From Enoplolaimus lenunculus (taxonomy: Eukaryota; Nematoda; Enoplea; Enoplida; Thoracostomopsidae): DNA of 64,000 nt. A model generated the notes under the pieces. The model searched no databases. It was not told the origin of the DNA and saw only the letters and a list, made by a program, of their open reading frames with translations. The first letter of the stretch is position 1; every line of letters starts with the position of its first letter. A program made the translations under genes and the position numbers. The stretch spans positions 1 through 64,000 of the forward strand of contig JASANG010002678.1 in NCBI GenBank assembly GCA_030248215.1, written 5' to 3'. Shown here one piece after another: positions 1 to 12,000 of this stretch.

Positions 1-1250
1 TATTATTTCGTCAAAACAACAATTTTAAAACGAAATAATTTGAACTTTCGCACATATGTGCGGTGCCAATAACACGTTTCCTTCGCACGCACAATCTATA
101 TTTACACTGTTGCTGTGTGTGTATATTTATCTATTATACACACAAAACCAGTTTCAACGTAAAAAGCGAAAACACTTACACAAGTGTTTTAATAATTCTG
201 TGATATTGATGTGTACGTTTAGCTGTGATATTTTGCTTTGTTATAAAACAAACCGGTTTTTATTATTCAACGAGCTGATTTTCCTGTGATATTCTTTGTG
301 ATTCCTCTCTGTGATAGCAAATGCTTGTGATAGCCAACTATGATAGGGAAGACGTTTAAGCAATTCTTTTAGGGTAGGCCTGTAGAATGCACATACGATT
401 CGATAAGCACTTCCCGTATCCTGCGAATTTCCTCTAAATTCGCCGTACAATTTGATAAGTATATAACTAGAAAAATTCGGGCTTTTCGGAGACCATCGTG
501 GTCACCATGTGAGCCAGGTATATATTAAGAGCCTGGGGTTTGAATATTAAGGTTGTTAGGGGACTGGGCGAGTTCATCCAATTCCAGCCTTAACAGGGGT
601 TTCGATCTCCGATTTAGCACTCAGAAGCCCGTCGAACTCGCTAATAAACAAGACTAGGGTTAAGCTTTAATAACAAGTAAGATAACATATTAATACGAAC
701 AAGTAAGAATGCAACTTACAAATACGAACACGATTAGTTTTCAATACTCATGATTGAAAACTAAATGAAAACTAAGTTGAAATTAAATCTAAATTCCCAA
801 AAAGAAACTAAAGCAGTATTAATGCTGCGCAAAGCAAACAATCCGAAAACTAATTAGAACTCATTCCAATTTCCCAGAAAATTGTCACCACATAGCACAA
901 GACAAAACTACAGACTGAATTGCATTCACAAAACAACAATTTGCATAAAACTTCAATCTAGAATCAAACAGGTTCTTCAGAGCAAAATACCAGCTATTTT
1001 GCTCTTACAATAATTTTCCTTAAAGCTGGTTCTTAATCCAGATGGAAAATATTATTTCTTTTACTTTTCAGATTTTCCTCTCAAAGAGGAAAACCAGTTT
1101 TTTCTGCTGAGGTAACTATCCGGAAAATATTCTAAGTCCACGGGTATGTCATTACCCGTCTACATTTCATAGTTTCCTTACACGGTTATGTCTTTACCGC
1201 TTAGGCATCAGCGGTAGCAACCGCTCACACGTATTGCTGACTGGTAAAAG
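1..1250. other. no gene seen
   Basis: AT-rich sequence with short open frames only. A stretch at about 480-640 (GC-richer, with paired segments such as the inverted gacgggctt/aattcgggctt pieces near 480 and 630) looks like part of an unrecognised repeat. Nothing else could be supported. Confidence 0.3.
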
Positions 1251-1700
1251 TTGCTATACACCAGGGTTCAATTGGAATTCCTGTTCCGCCCAAAATTCCT
1301 GGAAAAATTGAATTCCTGTTCCTGCATTCAAAGATTTAGGAACCGGAATTCTACGGTTTTGTGGCAAATTATTTATACGTAACCATTTGAATAATTTCAG
1401 AATGATTGCTTTCGCCATTGCTTTTGGTTTGTTAGTAAACTGTTTCTGATTTCTTTTCGGTAGTTGAAAGTTCACTTAGGCCATTTTTGACAAGGTTTCT
1501 AAACAGTCCAACAGCAATTCAATGAGTTTAGACTGGGAGAAGTTCAATAAAGCTAGAAGACCGAGACTTTTGATCTCGGTCAGTTTTTAACCGTTACCGA
1601 AAATAAAAAGTAAGATTATTTAACAAAAGTTTTCATATTTTTATCTGCTTTGAATTGCCCATTCATACAATCAAACTAAATTATAGATATATCAGAAATT
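1250..1700. repeat. repeat debris: family A-like and family D fragments
   Basis: At 1260-1360 are diverged ggaattcc/ttcctgttcc motifs like those of the family A MITE ends. At 1555-1690 there is a family D body: gagacttttgatctcggtcag, split as in the copies near 21380 and 26260, then the shared tail ttaaccgttaccgaaaataaaa. Confidence 0.45.
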
Positions 1701-1922
1701 TGCAGAATACAGGATTCGGGTTCGGATTCAGCAAATTAGCACTGGATTCGGAGGCGGTCAAATCGTGGATTCGGTGCCACCCTGGTGCAACTATGGATTA
1801 CTAGTATAAATTATAACGCACGTACGACGTGAACGGTGTACGTAGGTACGTACTAAAATTTCAAGCGATTGGAGTGGTTGCGGTATGAGATTTTTGGCCG
1901 ATAAACGTAGTGGCAAATACCT

Positions 1923-2291
1923 GGGTGGCAACAAAGGTTTGGATTCGGATTCGGCAAAAATTTGTGGTTCGGATTCGTATTTGGTTGTGAAAGAGTCGAA
2001 TTCAAAAACCGCGTCTAACAATGTTCTGCAATATGTTTTTTTCAGTTTTAAACAATAAAAATTTTAAATAACTTGTTATAATAATAAAAATGATTCAGGC
2101 CACAAATCTGAAAACAGGTCGGGCACGAAATATATTAACGTTTAAAAGTTATGCGGCTGGCATTGCGCTGATATTCTGAAACAAATTATAGCTATAACTA
2201 AAATTCGCAACTTGCAAGATTAGGATTCGGAGTTTGCAAATTAGCAATGGATTCGGATTTGGTCAACTCGTGGATTCATTGCCAAGCTGGC
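1923..2291 (+). mobile_element. family I MITE (GGTGGCAACAAAGGTT ends), full-length copy
   Basis: Starts GGGTGGCAACAAAGG and ends with a partial inverse (tggattcattgcc). It shares a body with copies at 10037-10321 and 34105-34445: cggttgtgaa, aacaataaaaa, ggtcgggcacgaaa and gcggctggcattgcg. Flanking caaata on both sides may be a target duplication. Confidence 0.55.
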
Positions 2292-2444
2292 AAATAAGTA
2301 TAAAAAGAATAAATGACATTGGCGAAAGAGCACATGCTACCACAAATTTTGCTCGTCCTGAATGATTTTTTCTTTATGTAACATTGCGATATTTTGATTG
2401 ATCACGGTCTGCTGCCACCCCTGTTCAAACATTTTCTAAATTTA

Positions 2445-2514
2445 GGGACCATACCGGGAAGCGAACCTTGGCCCTCTTGTACTGAAATTAAGCATGCTAC
2501 CACTATGCCACGTA
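2445..2514 (-). repeat. tRNA-derived relic (SINE head or tRNA pseudogene), minus strand
   Basis: Read on the minus strand it gives GGCATAGTGGTAGCATGC (D-arm/A box) and GGTTCGCTTCCC (T-arm/B box) at tRNA-like spacing. The anticodon and T stems do not pair cleanly, so it is a relic rather than a working tRNA gene. Confidence 0.5.
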
Positions 2515-2723
2515 CGTAGTCGATTGCAACAACTTCATATTTCGGTATATCTGCACATGTGTCGCAACCTTTTTGCTTTACATACACGTACGTTATTTAT
2601 GGTGAACAAAAACATGCAACATTGGTGTGTAAGGTTATGAATGTTTTTGAATCCTCACAACAACGTATCTTATTCTGCGAGCTTAAATTTATGCATCATT
2701 TGTTGCAGGAGAGCTTTGTAAGT

Positions 2724-2731
2724 TATATAAA
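2724..2731 (+). promoter_or_regulatory. possible TATA box of the SLC3 gene
   Basis: TATATAAA lies 40 bases before the SLC3 start codon, which would leave a very short 5' UTR. A tcattATGacg start context follows. This is a motif match only; the true transcription start could lie in an upstream non-coding exon. Confidence 0.2.
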
Positions 2732-2770
2732 CACACGTATATATTGACGCACGTACGAATCCCTGTCATT

Positions 2771-4634
2771 ATGACGGAACCTGTGAAATCGGATGGAGTT
2801 GAACCGTTAATGGAGGAAGGTGCTGCGTTTGAGAAAAATCACGAAAAAGTTAGTTTTATACGTACGTTTATATACCAGGGTTAACCCGCATACCAAAAAA
2901 TATTGGAGCCGGCTACTTCGTTATTCGATTCGGTGCAACCGGACTTCCGGTTCTGATAAGGAAATCGGCGTTTTTCACTGTCCGGGTCGGGTAATAAATC
3001 TGGTAAAAATGGCATAACTTATTTTTCTAAAATTGTCTGATCGTGCATTGCGAAAGTTTTCAATTTGCGCCATACTTCATCCTGTACTATGTAATTCCAG
3101 GCGAAATATTGTGATTTGTGTCATGCATAATAGCAAGAGTATATATAGGAAGAGTGTGACACTGCATACAACACGTATTAGCGTGATGTAGTATCACGCA
3201 TACCGTACTTTGTCTAACCCCCCCTTGATTGAGGGGGAGGGGTTCGGTTATAAAATGTTTGGAGACAAGTAGAAACATGCTTTCAATATGCATAAACTAT
3301 GCGACGTTACTGATAATAAACTGTTGCAGCTGTAGTTAAGACCCCCCTCAATCAAGGGTGGGGTAGTATCTAACAAGGTCCGCGTAATATCACGCAATAT
3401 ATGTGTATAGAAGGAGAAGTGTCATACTCTCCATTATACACTCTTGATAATAGTAATGAAGTGGAGACAAGTGGAAACATGCTTTCAATATGCATAAACT
3501 ATGCGACGTTACTGATAACAAACTGTTGCAGCTGTAGTTAAGACCCCCGTCAATCAAGGGTGGGGTAGTATCTAACAAGGTCCGCGTAATATCACGCAAT
3601 ATATGTGTATAGAAGGAGAAGCGTCATACTCTCCATTATACACTCTTGATAATAGTAATGAAGTTATGTCATACGTAATTTTCAGCAATAAAAATCCGGT
3701 AATGTAGAATACGTACTGTTGGGATATTCGATTGTACCCTGATAAACACGTATGTTGCGTAAGTATATATTAATGCCGATATCTGCCTGATGAAACATTG
3801 AAATTGGCAAACACAAAAACATGATGACTTAGTGTCGAACCGATACTACGTAAAATGAGTACATACCGATACGATACCTATAGTAAAGTCCCACAATGAA
3901 TGCACGCCATACAGAAGAACTTTGAAATAAATGTTGGTGTGATTTTTTTGTATTCTTGTCGTGCTCTGAAATCTAGCCATCCTTGGATTCAGTGCGTACG
4001 TACGTAACCTATACACTACGATTTGTGTATGATTATTTCCAGGTTGATATTCGTCAACCAACTGCTGATAAAGATGAATTTGTAGGATTGACGAAGGAGC
4101 AGCTTGAAAGATATGCCCAGGATCCGTTCTGGAGAAATTTGCGGTGGATTTTGTTCATACTGCTTTGGGTTGCATGGATTGCAATGTTTGTTGCTGCAAT
4201 AGGTTCGTAAATCAATGCGTAGTAATCAACTTAGAGATGCAAGGCATATTCGCAATCGCATGGTTACGCTACGCGCGACGACGTATTTTAGTTCAGCAAT
4301 TGGAATTCCTTTTGAAGTATAGAGCCGAGAATTGTGTGGTGTTCGGTTTTCGGCAATGAGAAATTTCGGATTCTTCTCATTCAAATCCAGTTCCGGTTTC
4401 GTTTTCATTGCTGTTTTATATTATATATATACTTCTTTTGACGCTTTATTCCATGGTAGTAAGCATCAAGATGCAACCGAAATTCCGATTTCGGATTTTT
4501 TCACCTTTCGGTTACGGTTCCTCCGGTAAATTTTTACCTGAATTAAAAGATCCGGTATTAAATTTTGGTCAGTGGAGATTAAGATATTTTACTTAAAAAG
4601 GATAAAAATTAAATAGATATTATTACTACGTATA

Positions 4635-4731
<97 letters not shown>

Positions 4732-5103
4732 GGTGCAACCGGAATTCCGGTTCCGGCATTTTTTCACCTTCCGGTTCCGGTAAATTTTTACCGGATTTAA
4801 AAATTCCGGTGTTATAATTTGGCCTTTTCTTAACTTTGCTAATTTTTAAGAATCTCTTTTGAAAGCCACTTGTACTCCAAATATAAGCCAATGATGGTGG
4901 ATTTCACTTCAGTCGACGGCGAAAATCTAAAATACAACAAATAAAATAAATACCTATGTTCGACTAAGGTTATTTCACAAATAATAGAGCAAAAAATAAG
5001 AATAAAATGAAATTTTTGGTGGAATGCATTTTTCACTTTCCGGTTCCGGTTCCGGTAAAATTTTCAAATTCCGGTTCCGGTAAATTGTAATTCCGGTTGC
5101 ACC

Positions 5104-5137
<34 letters not shown>

Positions 5138-5928
5138 GGTGCAACCGGAATTCCGGTTCCGGTTCCGGCAGTTTTTCAACTTCCGGTTCCGGTAAATTTT
5201 TACCGGATTTAAAAATTCCGGTGTTATAATTTGGCCGATTTCTTAACTTTGCTAATTTTTAAGAATCTCTTTTGAAAGCCACTTGTACTCCGAACATAAG
5301 CCATTGATAGTGGATTTCACTTCAGTCGATGATGAAAATCTAAAATACAACAAATAAAATAAATACCTATGTTCGACTAAGGTTATTTCACAAATAGTAG
5401 AGCAAAAAATAAGATTAAAATGAAATTTTTGGTGAAATGCCTTTTTCACTATCCGGTTCCGGTTCCAGATCCGGTAAAATTTTCAAATTCCGGTTCCGGT
5501 AAATTGTAATTCCGGTTGCACCCTGATATATATATATGTATATATATATTATATATATCAGGGTGCAACCGGAATTCCGATTCCGGCATTTTTTCACCTT
5601 CCGGTTCCGGTAAATTTTTACCGGATTTAAAAATTCCGGTATTATAATTTGGCCGTTTTCTTAACTTTGCTAATTTTTAAGAATCTCTTTTGAAAGCCAC
5701 TTGTACTCCGAATATAAGCCATTGATGGTGGATTTCACTTCAGTCGATGATCAAAATCTAAAATACAACAAATAAAATAAATACCTATGTTCGACTAAGG
5801 TTATTTCACAAATAATAGAGCAAAAAATAAGATTAAAATGAAATTTTTGGTGAAATGCATTTTTCACTTTCCGGTTCCGGTAAAATTTTCAAATTCCGGT
5901 TCCGGTAAATTGTAATTCCGGTTGCACC

Positions 5929-6013
<85 letters not shown>

Positions 6014-9000
6014 GTATGTATGTAGTATATAAGCCTTCACAGTCGCCAAAAATGAATCATCGAAGGTAGATTTCGCTTGTGTCGATTATGAAAATCTGGA
6101 ATACAACAGATAAAGTGAATACCTATCTCCAAAACAAATAAGAGAATGAAACATTTATTCATAGAAATTATAAAGTATTATAATGTTCCTGAATTGTTGC
6201 GATTAAAATGGTGCGAGAAACACAACAAAACAGTCTTTCCCGTCCGTATTGGAAAATTTGTAAATTGAAACCTAACAGTAGATATTTATTCGATATCCAC
6301 GGAATTATTTCTGAAAGTTGAGTTGCATATTACGTATGATTTGCAGTTATTGTTGTGGTTGCACCCAAGTGTCCTGAAAAAGAAATTAGACATTGGTGGC
6401 AAAAGAAAGTCAGTTACCAACTTGATGTTCGATCTTTCAAAGACACAGACGACGACGGCGTTGGCGATATAAAAGGTATGCTTGATTTTGACTTTTGAAG
6501 AGATTGATATAGGCGCAGATATATAAATAGTTTATACCAGTCGTAGTGGGACTATATTTATCGAGCGAAGCTCGAACACTCGTAAGTAATTAAGTAACTT
6601 TATTTATCGGTTTTGGAGGTTTTTTAGCAATTATTCAGATTCATGGCACCCAAAACCCTTCAGTCACCCTAATAATTATTGAAATAATTTAAAAAGTCCT
6701 AATTTTGTATTTTGAGGATTTGTAGACAATTATTCAGATGCCTCGCACCCAAAAACCCATTATTGCTGAAATTGGATTGCTGGTAACCCAAATAATTAGT
6801 GGCGTATTGTAAAAACGCCTAATTTAGGCTTATCAATTATGCTTATATGCAAATTATCTATTAGCTAACTATTCAATTGTCGGCTTTAGAGGTTTGTAAA
6901 CAATTTACTCAGATTCCTCGCACCTAAAAACCTTTAGTGCTGAAATTAGATTGCTTTTAACTTTAATAATTAGTGAAGTATTGTAAAAATCGGTTCAGCC
7001 ATTCCTGAGGTTTTGTTCGGACAGACAGACGGCAGGGTGCAACCGGAATTCCGGTTCCGGTTCCGGCATTTTTTCACCTTTCGGTTCCGGTTCCGGTAAA
7101 TTTTTACCGGATTTAAAAATTCCGGTATTATAATTTGGCCGTTTTCTTAACTTTGCTAATTTTTAAGAATCTCTTTTGAAAGCCACTTGTACTCCGAATA
7201 TAAGCCATTGATGGTGGATTACACTTCAGTCGATGATGAAAATCTAAAATACAACAAATAAAATAAATATCTATGTTCGACTAAGGTTATTTCACAAATA
7301 ATAGAGCAAAAAATAAGATTAAAATGAAATTTTTGGTGAAATGCATTTTTCACTTTCCGGTTCCGGTAAAATTTTCAAATTCCGGTTCCGGTAAATTGTA
7401 ATTCCGGTTGCACCCTGACAGACGGACGGACAGCCACCTTTTGACCCCAGAGTACAAAACATAAAAACGCTTCGCGAAACGCCGAGCTTCGCTCAATTAG
7501 AAAAACAGCGGCGTGGTGGGAAAATTCATGCACCGCTGCAAAAGGCCGTGTGATCAAAAGATCCTTTTTTGGAATTTCAAATGTCGAATTTGTTAAAAGG
7601 AAAATTTGGAACATCGACATCCTGGGCCAGGAATTGCTGAAGTTCTGCGGTAATACATCGGTCAGTGTTAGGAACTGTATATCTCTGCCGTGACTTTTTT
7701 GGTGAATAAATATATAATTCGTACATCGTGCTGAATTTTTTTTGACACGAAATTGTGTTCCAAACACTGAATTATTCATTATTTAAATACATATATTGCA
7801 GTTGCCACTATACTTTGTCTTCTAGGCGTGTTGGAAAAGATAGATGCTTTGAAAAAAATTAAAGTGCAAACGGTATGGCCATATCCATTGGTTAGTTCAT
7901 CCGATTTCAGCGGATATTGTCCAACTGATCGAACAACGGTAGACAGCCGAATTGGAAAGCTAGACGACTTTGACGAACTGGTATCAAAAGTTCATGGTCA
8001 AGGTGCGTATATATTTTGCGTTGCATGCTATAAATAGTGTGACAGTTTAAAAAAGCGTTGCTGCTGAACATCCAATTTTATCGATGTATTATGTTTTGGC
8101 TCATTAACTTGTACGTATCATATATTTAACTTACAGTACCAGCTCGGCCATGTTGATAAACGTCGTTAGCAGAGTTTCAACAAGAACTAAAATTTGTCGG
8201 AACAGGAACAAGAATTTATTCAACACCGAATTACTGTTTTATTTGTAGTAAGCTACCCAGAAACGTGCCTTCATAGATTTTTTATGATTTCGTTGGTTTA
8301 TCAATCTTACAAAATTATTCATCAGCTACTACAAAATTTTCGAAACGAGGAACAGGAATCTGTACTTTTAAACCAAACAATTGTAGTTGTTGAGAAATGT
8401 TTGTGAAGGATAGCTGACTACGATGGGCAGTCTTTGTGAAAAGCTGAAACCGAAACTGCAGACCAAAAGCGAAACTAGCAAACAGACTGCGTTGTTTGCG
8501 TGACGTACCATATTAGTAATAAGGATGAATTGGTTACTGGCTATGACTAATATTGTGCTGGTTAGTACGTTCTTTTTCAGGAATGTACGTTGTCATTGAT
8601 TATGCCCCGGCGGTGCTCTGTGCAACAACAAAAACATTCGTTAAAAGTGCTAGTGACCCTAATGACAAAACTTTTATTTGGGCGGACAGTGTTCCTGTTG
8701 GTCAAGAAAATGCAAGTATCTTTAGTTGAGAACCCAAGTAAACTTCGGGCTTCATAAATCGCAGCACAGTAATTTTATTACATCACTACTAGCAAAATGT
8801 CGCGTAACGCGATATGGCTAATAACAAATGCCTTAACACTAACTTCACAATATGAGAGTATTAACAACATGTCGCGTGACGCGATATGATAAAAACAGTA
8901 TCGTTCTCCCAGGTACATGCTTACGCAAAAGGTACATAAAATTTGAAGTTTAGTATATTTTGCTGGTTTCGGCCCCGGGTAAAATCCTGGCATCAGTATT

Positions 9001-12000
9001 TATATACAAATGCCTATTGCCTAATATTGTTTGTTATATTGCATTGTAGAGCTGGAACCGTAATGGCGATCGATATTATTTACATTGGCCACATCACCGT
9101 GACAGAGCGATCGTGAATTTGCAAGATTCTTCTGCCTTGCATGATTCGTTGGTAAATAATTTTATCGAGTACTCAATGTTTATAGATCTACCTAATGTTT
9201 GATATTTAAAGCTTTTAAATGTAACGCTATTGGTAAATTCTGCCGCCGCTCGGTTTTGACGAATCGGTAACAGTTATCGTGTGATTTTAGGCTGATTTTA
9301 CGAAATGGTTGGACAAAGGTGTTGACGGATTTTACCTTTCCTCGAAATATATTGCTATTGGACCGGATGGCATAGAAGTAGGTTCATTGTCGTTTTGCAC
9401 CTTTGCGCAAGCCGCAGCCCATCATATATGTGTATAAAATATATTGAAATATTTATATATACATATGAAATGCGATGTTGACTCCTGACCCGGAATTTCT
9501 CGAAGACGAAATCCGAACCTGGATCCGAAATCTATTTGTGAAAAACCCGGACCCGGATGTAACTATTGGGCTTGGTTTATAAGACGTGGTGTTTTCAAAG
9601 CCAAAAGACACTATGAATTCTTGGGCATGGGTCTCGACGAAATACGGGGATGCTTCAACCGGGGTTCCTCCAGTTGGCAGTATGTGGGAAAATCATAAGT
9701 CAGTGAAGGTATTAATTTTTGTCGACAGAATTACAGTTTTTTAAAGGAAAATCAATTTAACTTTGCCTGATCGACAAATTTTTTTGTTTAAGGAATGGAG
9801 TAACGCCCAAAATGTATTCAGTGCTTTCCGTCAAGCGGTGAACGACTGGAAGAATCAGACTGAATCTGATAAAGAAATGTAAGTGCTTGATGGTTATCCA
9901 GGATTGGTAATGTGGCATGCATGATATCCGCTACATGTTGCCGAGCATGCGACGCGACTAACTTAAAGCGCTCACAATAGGGCCCACACGCTGGTTTATA
10001 CAGCATATTCCTGCACACAAGCTTAGGTATTCCAATCTCAAGGTGGCAACAAAGGTTCGGATTCGACTAAAATTGTCGTTTCGGTTCGGATTATGATTCG
10101 GTTGTGAAGCCGAATCCAACAATGTTTGGCAATATATTTTTTTAATTTTTAAACAATAAAAATTAACTTAACTTGTTATGTAAATCAACATTTGTTGTTT
10201 CAGGTCTGAAATATCAGGATTGAGGTCGGGCACAAAAAATCTCAACGTTTAAGACTTCTGCGGCTGGCATTGCGTTGATATTCACTGGATTCCGAATTGG
10301 TCAATTCGTGTATTCAGTGCCACCCTACCCAGTTTTTGGCCTATTAAAACTTATTGTAGTCAATACTTTTTAACTATCAATTAGTTATCAGATTATAGGC
10401 AAATCCTTAGATAGTATGAGTTGCATTCACATCCTTTTCAGCTTGCTTTTTACGTCAATGAATCTAAAAGATTTCACTAACCAAGACAAACAAGGATTTG
10501 AAGATCTGAAAATTGATTTGGTAGAGCATGGTGAATTGAACTACGTTATCACCGACGCAATGACTGAAGCAACGTTCGAAGAGAAAGGCAGCGGTTTAAC
10601 TCAATTTCTTTACGATACTATCCGGGAGCAACTCGATGTTCACGAAACATACAACACAACATGGCCAATGTGGGAAGTACGAAAATTAATGCAATCAGTT
10701 TGATGTTTTTGCGGAATATTGTGCGGGGTTCTGCATTACAAGCTCCGCCGATTGTTTTGTTGCTTGAAACTAGACATGTTGCAAACATGCTGCTTGATTT
10801 TTGTTGATTTTAAATGGCAGCTATATAATTGAAGCGGCAACATTCTGCGCATAAAATGACATTTAACATACGTAATTTTTATGTCACGTTTTTGTGTTCT
10901 AATTTGCATTCAATTTATCTACCAGTCGTAGTGGGACTACATGAATTGAGCGAAGTCGAACACACTTAAGCAATTAAGCTAATATGCAAATTAGCTATTA
11001 GCTAACTATTCCATTATGGGTTTTGAAGGTTTGTAGACAATTTATTCAGATTCCTCGTACGCAAAAACCTTTCATTACTGAAATTAGATTGCTTGTAAAC
11101 CTAATAGTGAAATATTTTAGTCCTAATTTAGGCTTATCAATTATGCTAATATGCAAATAATCGATTAGCTAACTATCCAGTTATCGGTTTTGGAGGTTTG
11201 TAATAAACAGTTTCAGATTCCTCGCACCCAAAAACCCTTCAGTAACTATTAATTAGTGAAATAATTTTAAAAGTCCTAATCTAGGCTTTTTCAATTAAGC
11301 TAATATGCAAATTAGCTATCAACTAATTATTCGATTATTGGTTTTAAAGGTTTATAGACAATTTATTCAGATTTTTCGCGCTCAAAAACCCTCTATTTCT
11401 ATTGCTTGTTACCCTAATAGGGAAATATTCTAAAAAGTACTAATTTAGGCTTTTCATTTTGGTAATATAAATTATCTATTAGCTAACTATTCAGTTATCG
11501 AGTTTGGAAGTTTATAAATAATGTAAAAAGTCCTAAATTAGGTTTAAGAAATAAAGCAAATTAGCCTGTAGCTAATAAACGGTTAACACCCCAGGATAAT
11601 TGTCTTTCAAATAAAAATAGTTTATCAAAAGTTTCACTTCGCTTTAAAAAATGGATAAAACATTCTCATTTAGGTCAGCGGACCTACAACAAGCCGACTA
11701 GCTACTCGAATGCAATCTCGTGACCGAGCTGAGTTGATGACGATGTTGTTATTGAGTTTGCCTGGATCCGTGAACACATTCTATGGCGAAGAATTAGGCA
11801 TGAAAGATTTATCCGCTGATGCTATTAGTATTCAACGATTAATTAGCATAACTGGAAACGAAGCTGCGAAACCTGTAAGTTTTGCTGTATATTGTATTTC
11901 AGATTTTCTAGATTGTATCAAACTGTAAACTGGCTTAGTTTGCCTAATGTGAGAATATGAAGTTTGCTGACGTAATATCAAAATGGTAATACATAATATA

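Larger units (their letters stand above)
4469..6140 (+). mobile_element. old family A MITE split by a TA array holding three young copies
   Basis: The left part (4469-4640) and right part (about 6015-6140) together follow the older family A copy at 56579-56995: gataaaaattaaat then atcatcgaaggtagatttc. Between them are TA runs and three young copies (4729-5106, 5135-5525, 5559-5931). All in SLC3 intron 2. Confidence 0.65.

Noticed and set aside
7375-7779. 134-codon frame on the minus strand
   Set aside because: It overlaps the right end of family A copy 4 and the family H end, so it is repeat-derived.
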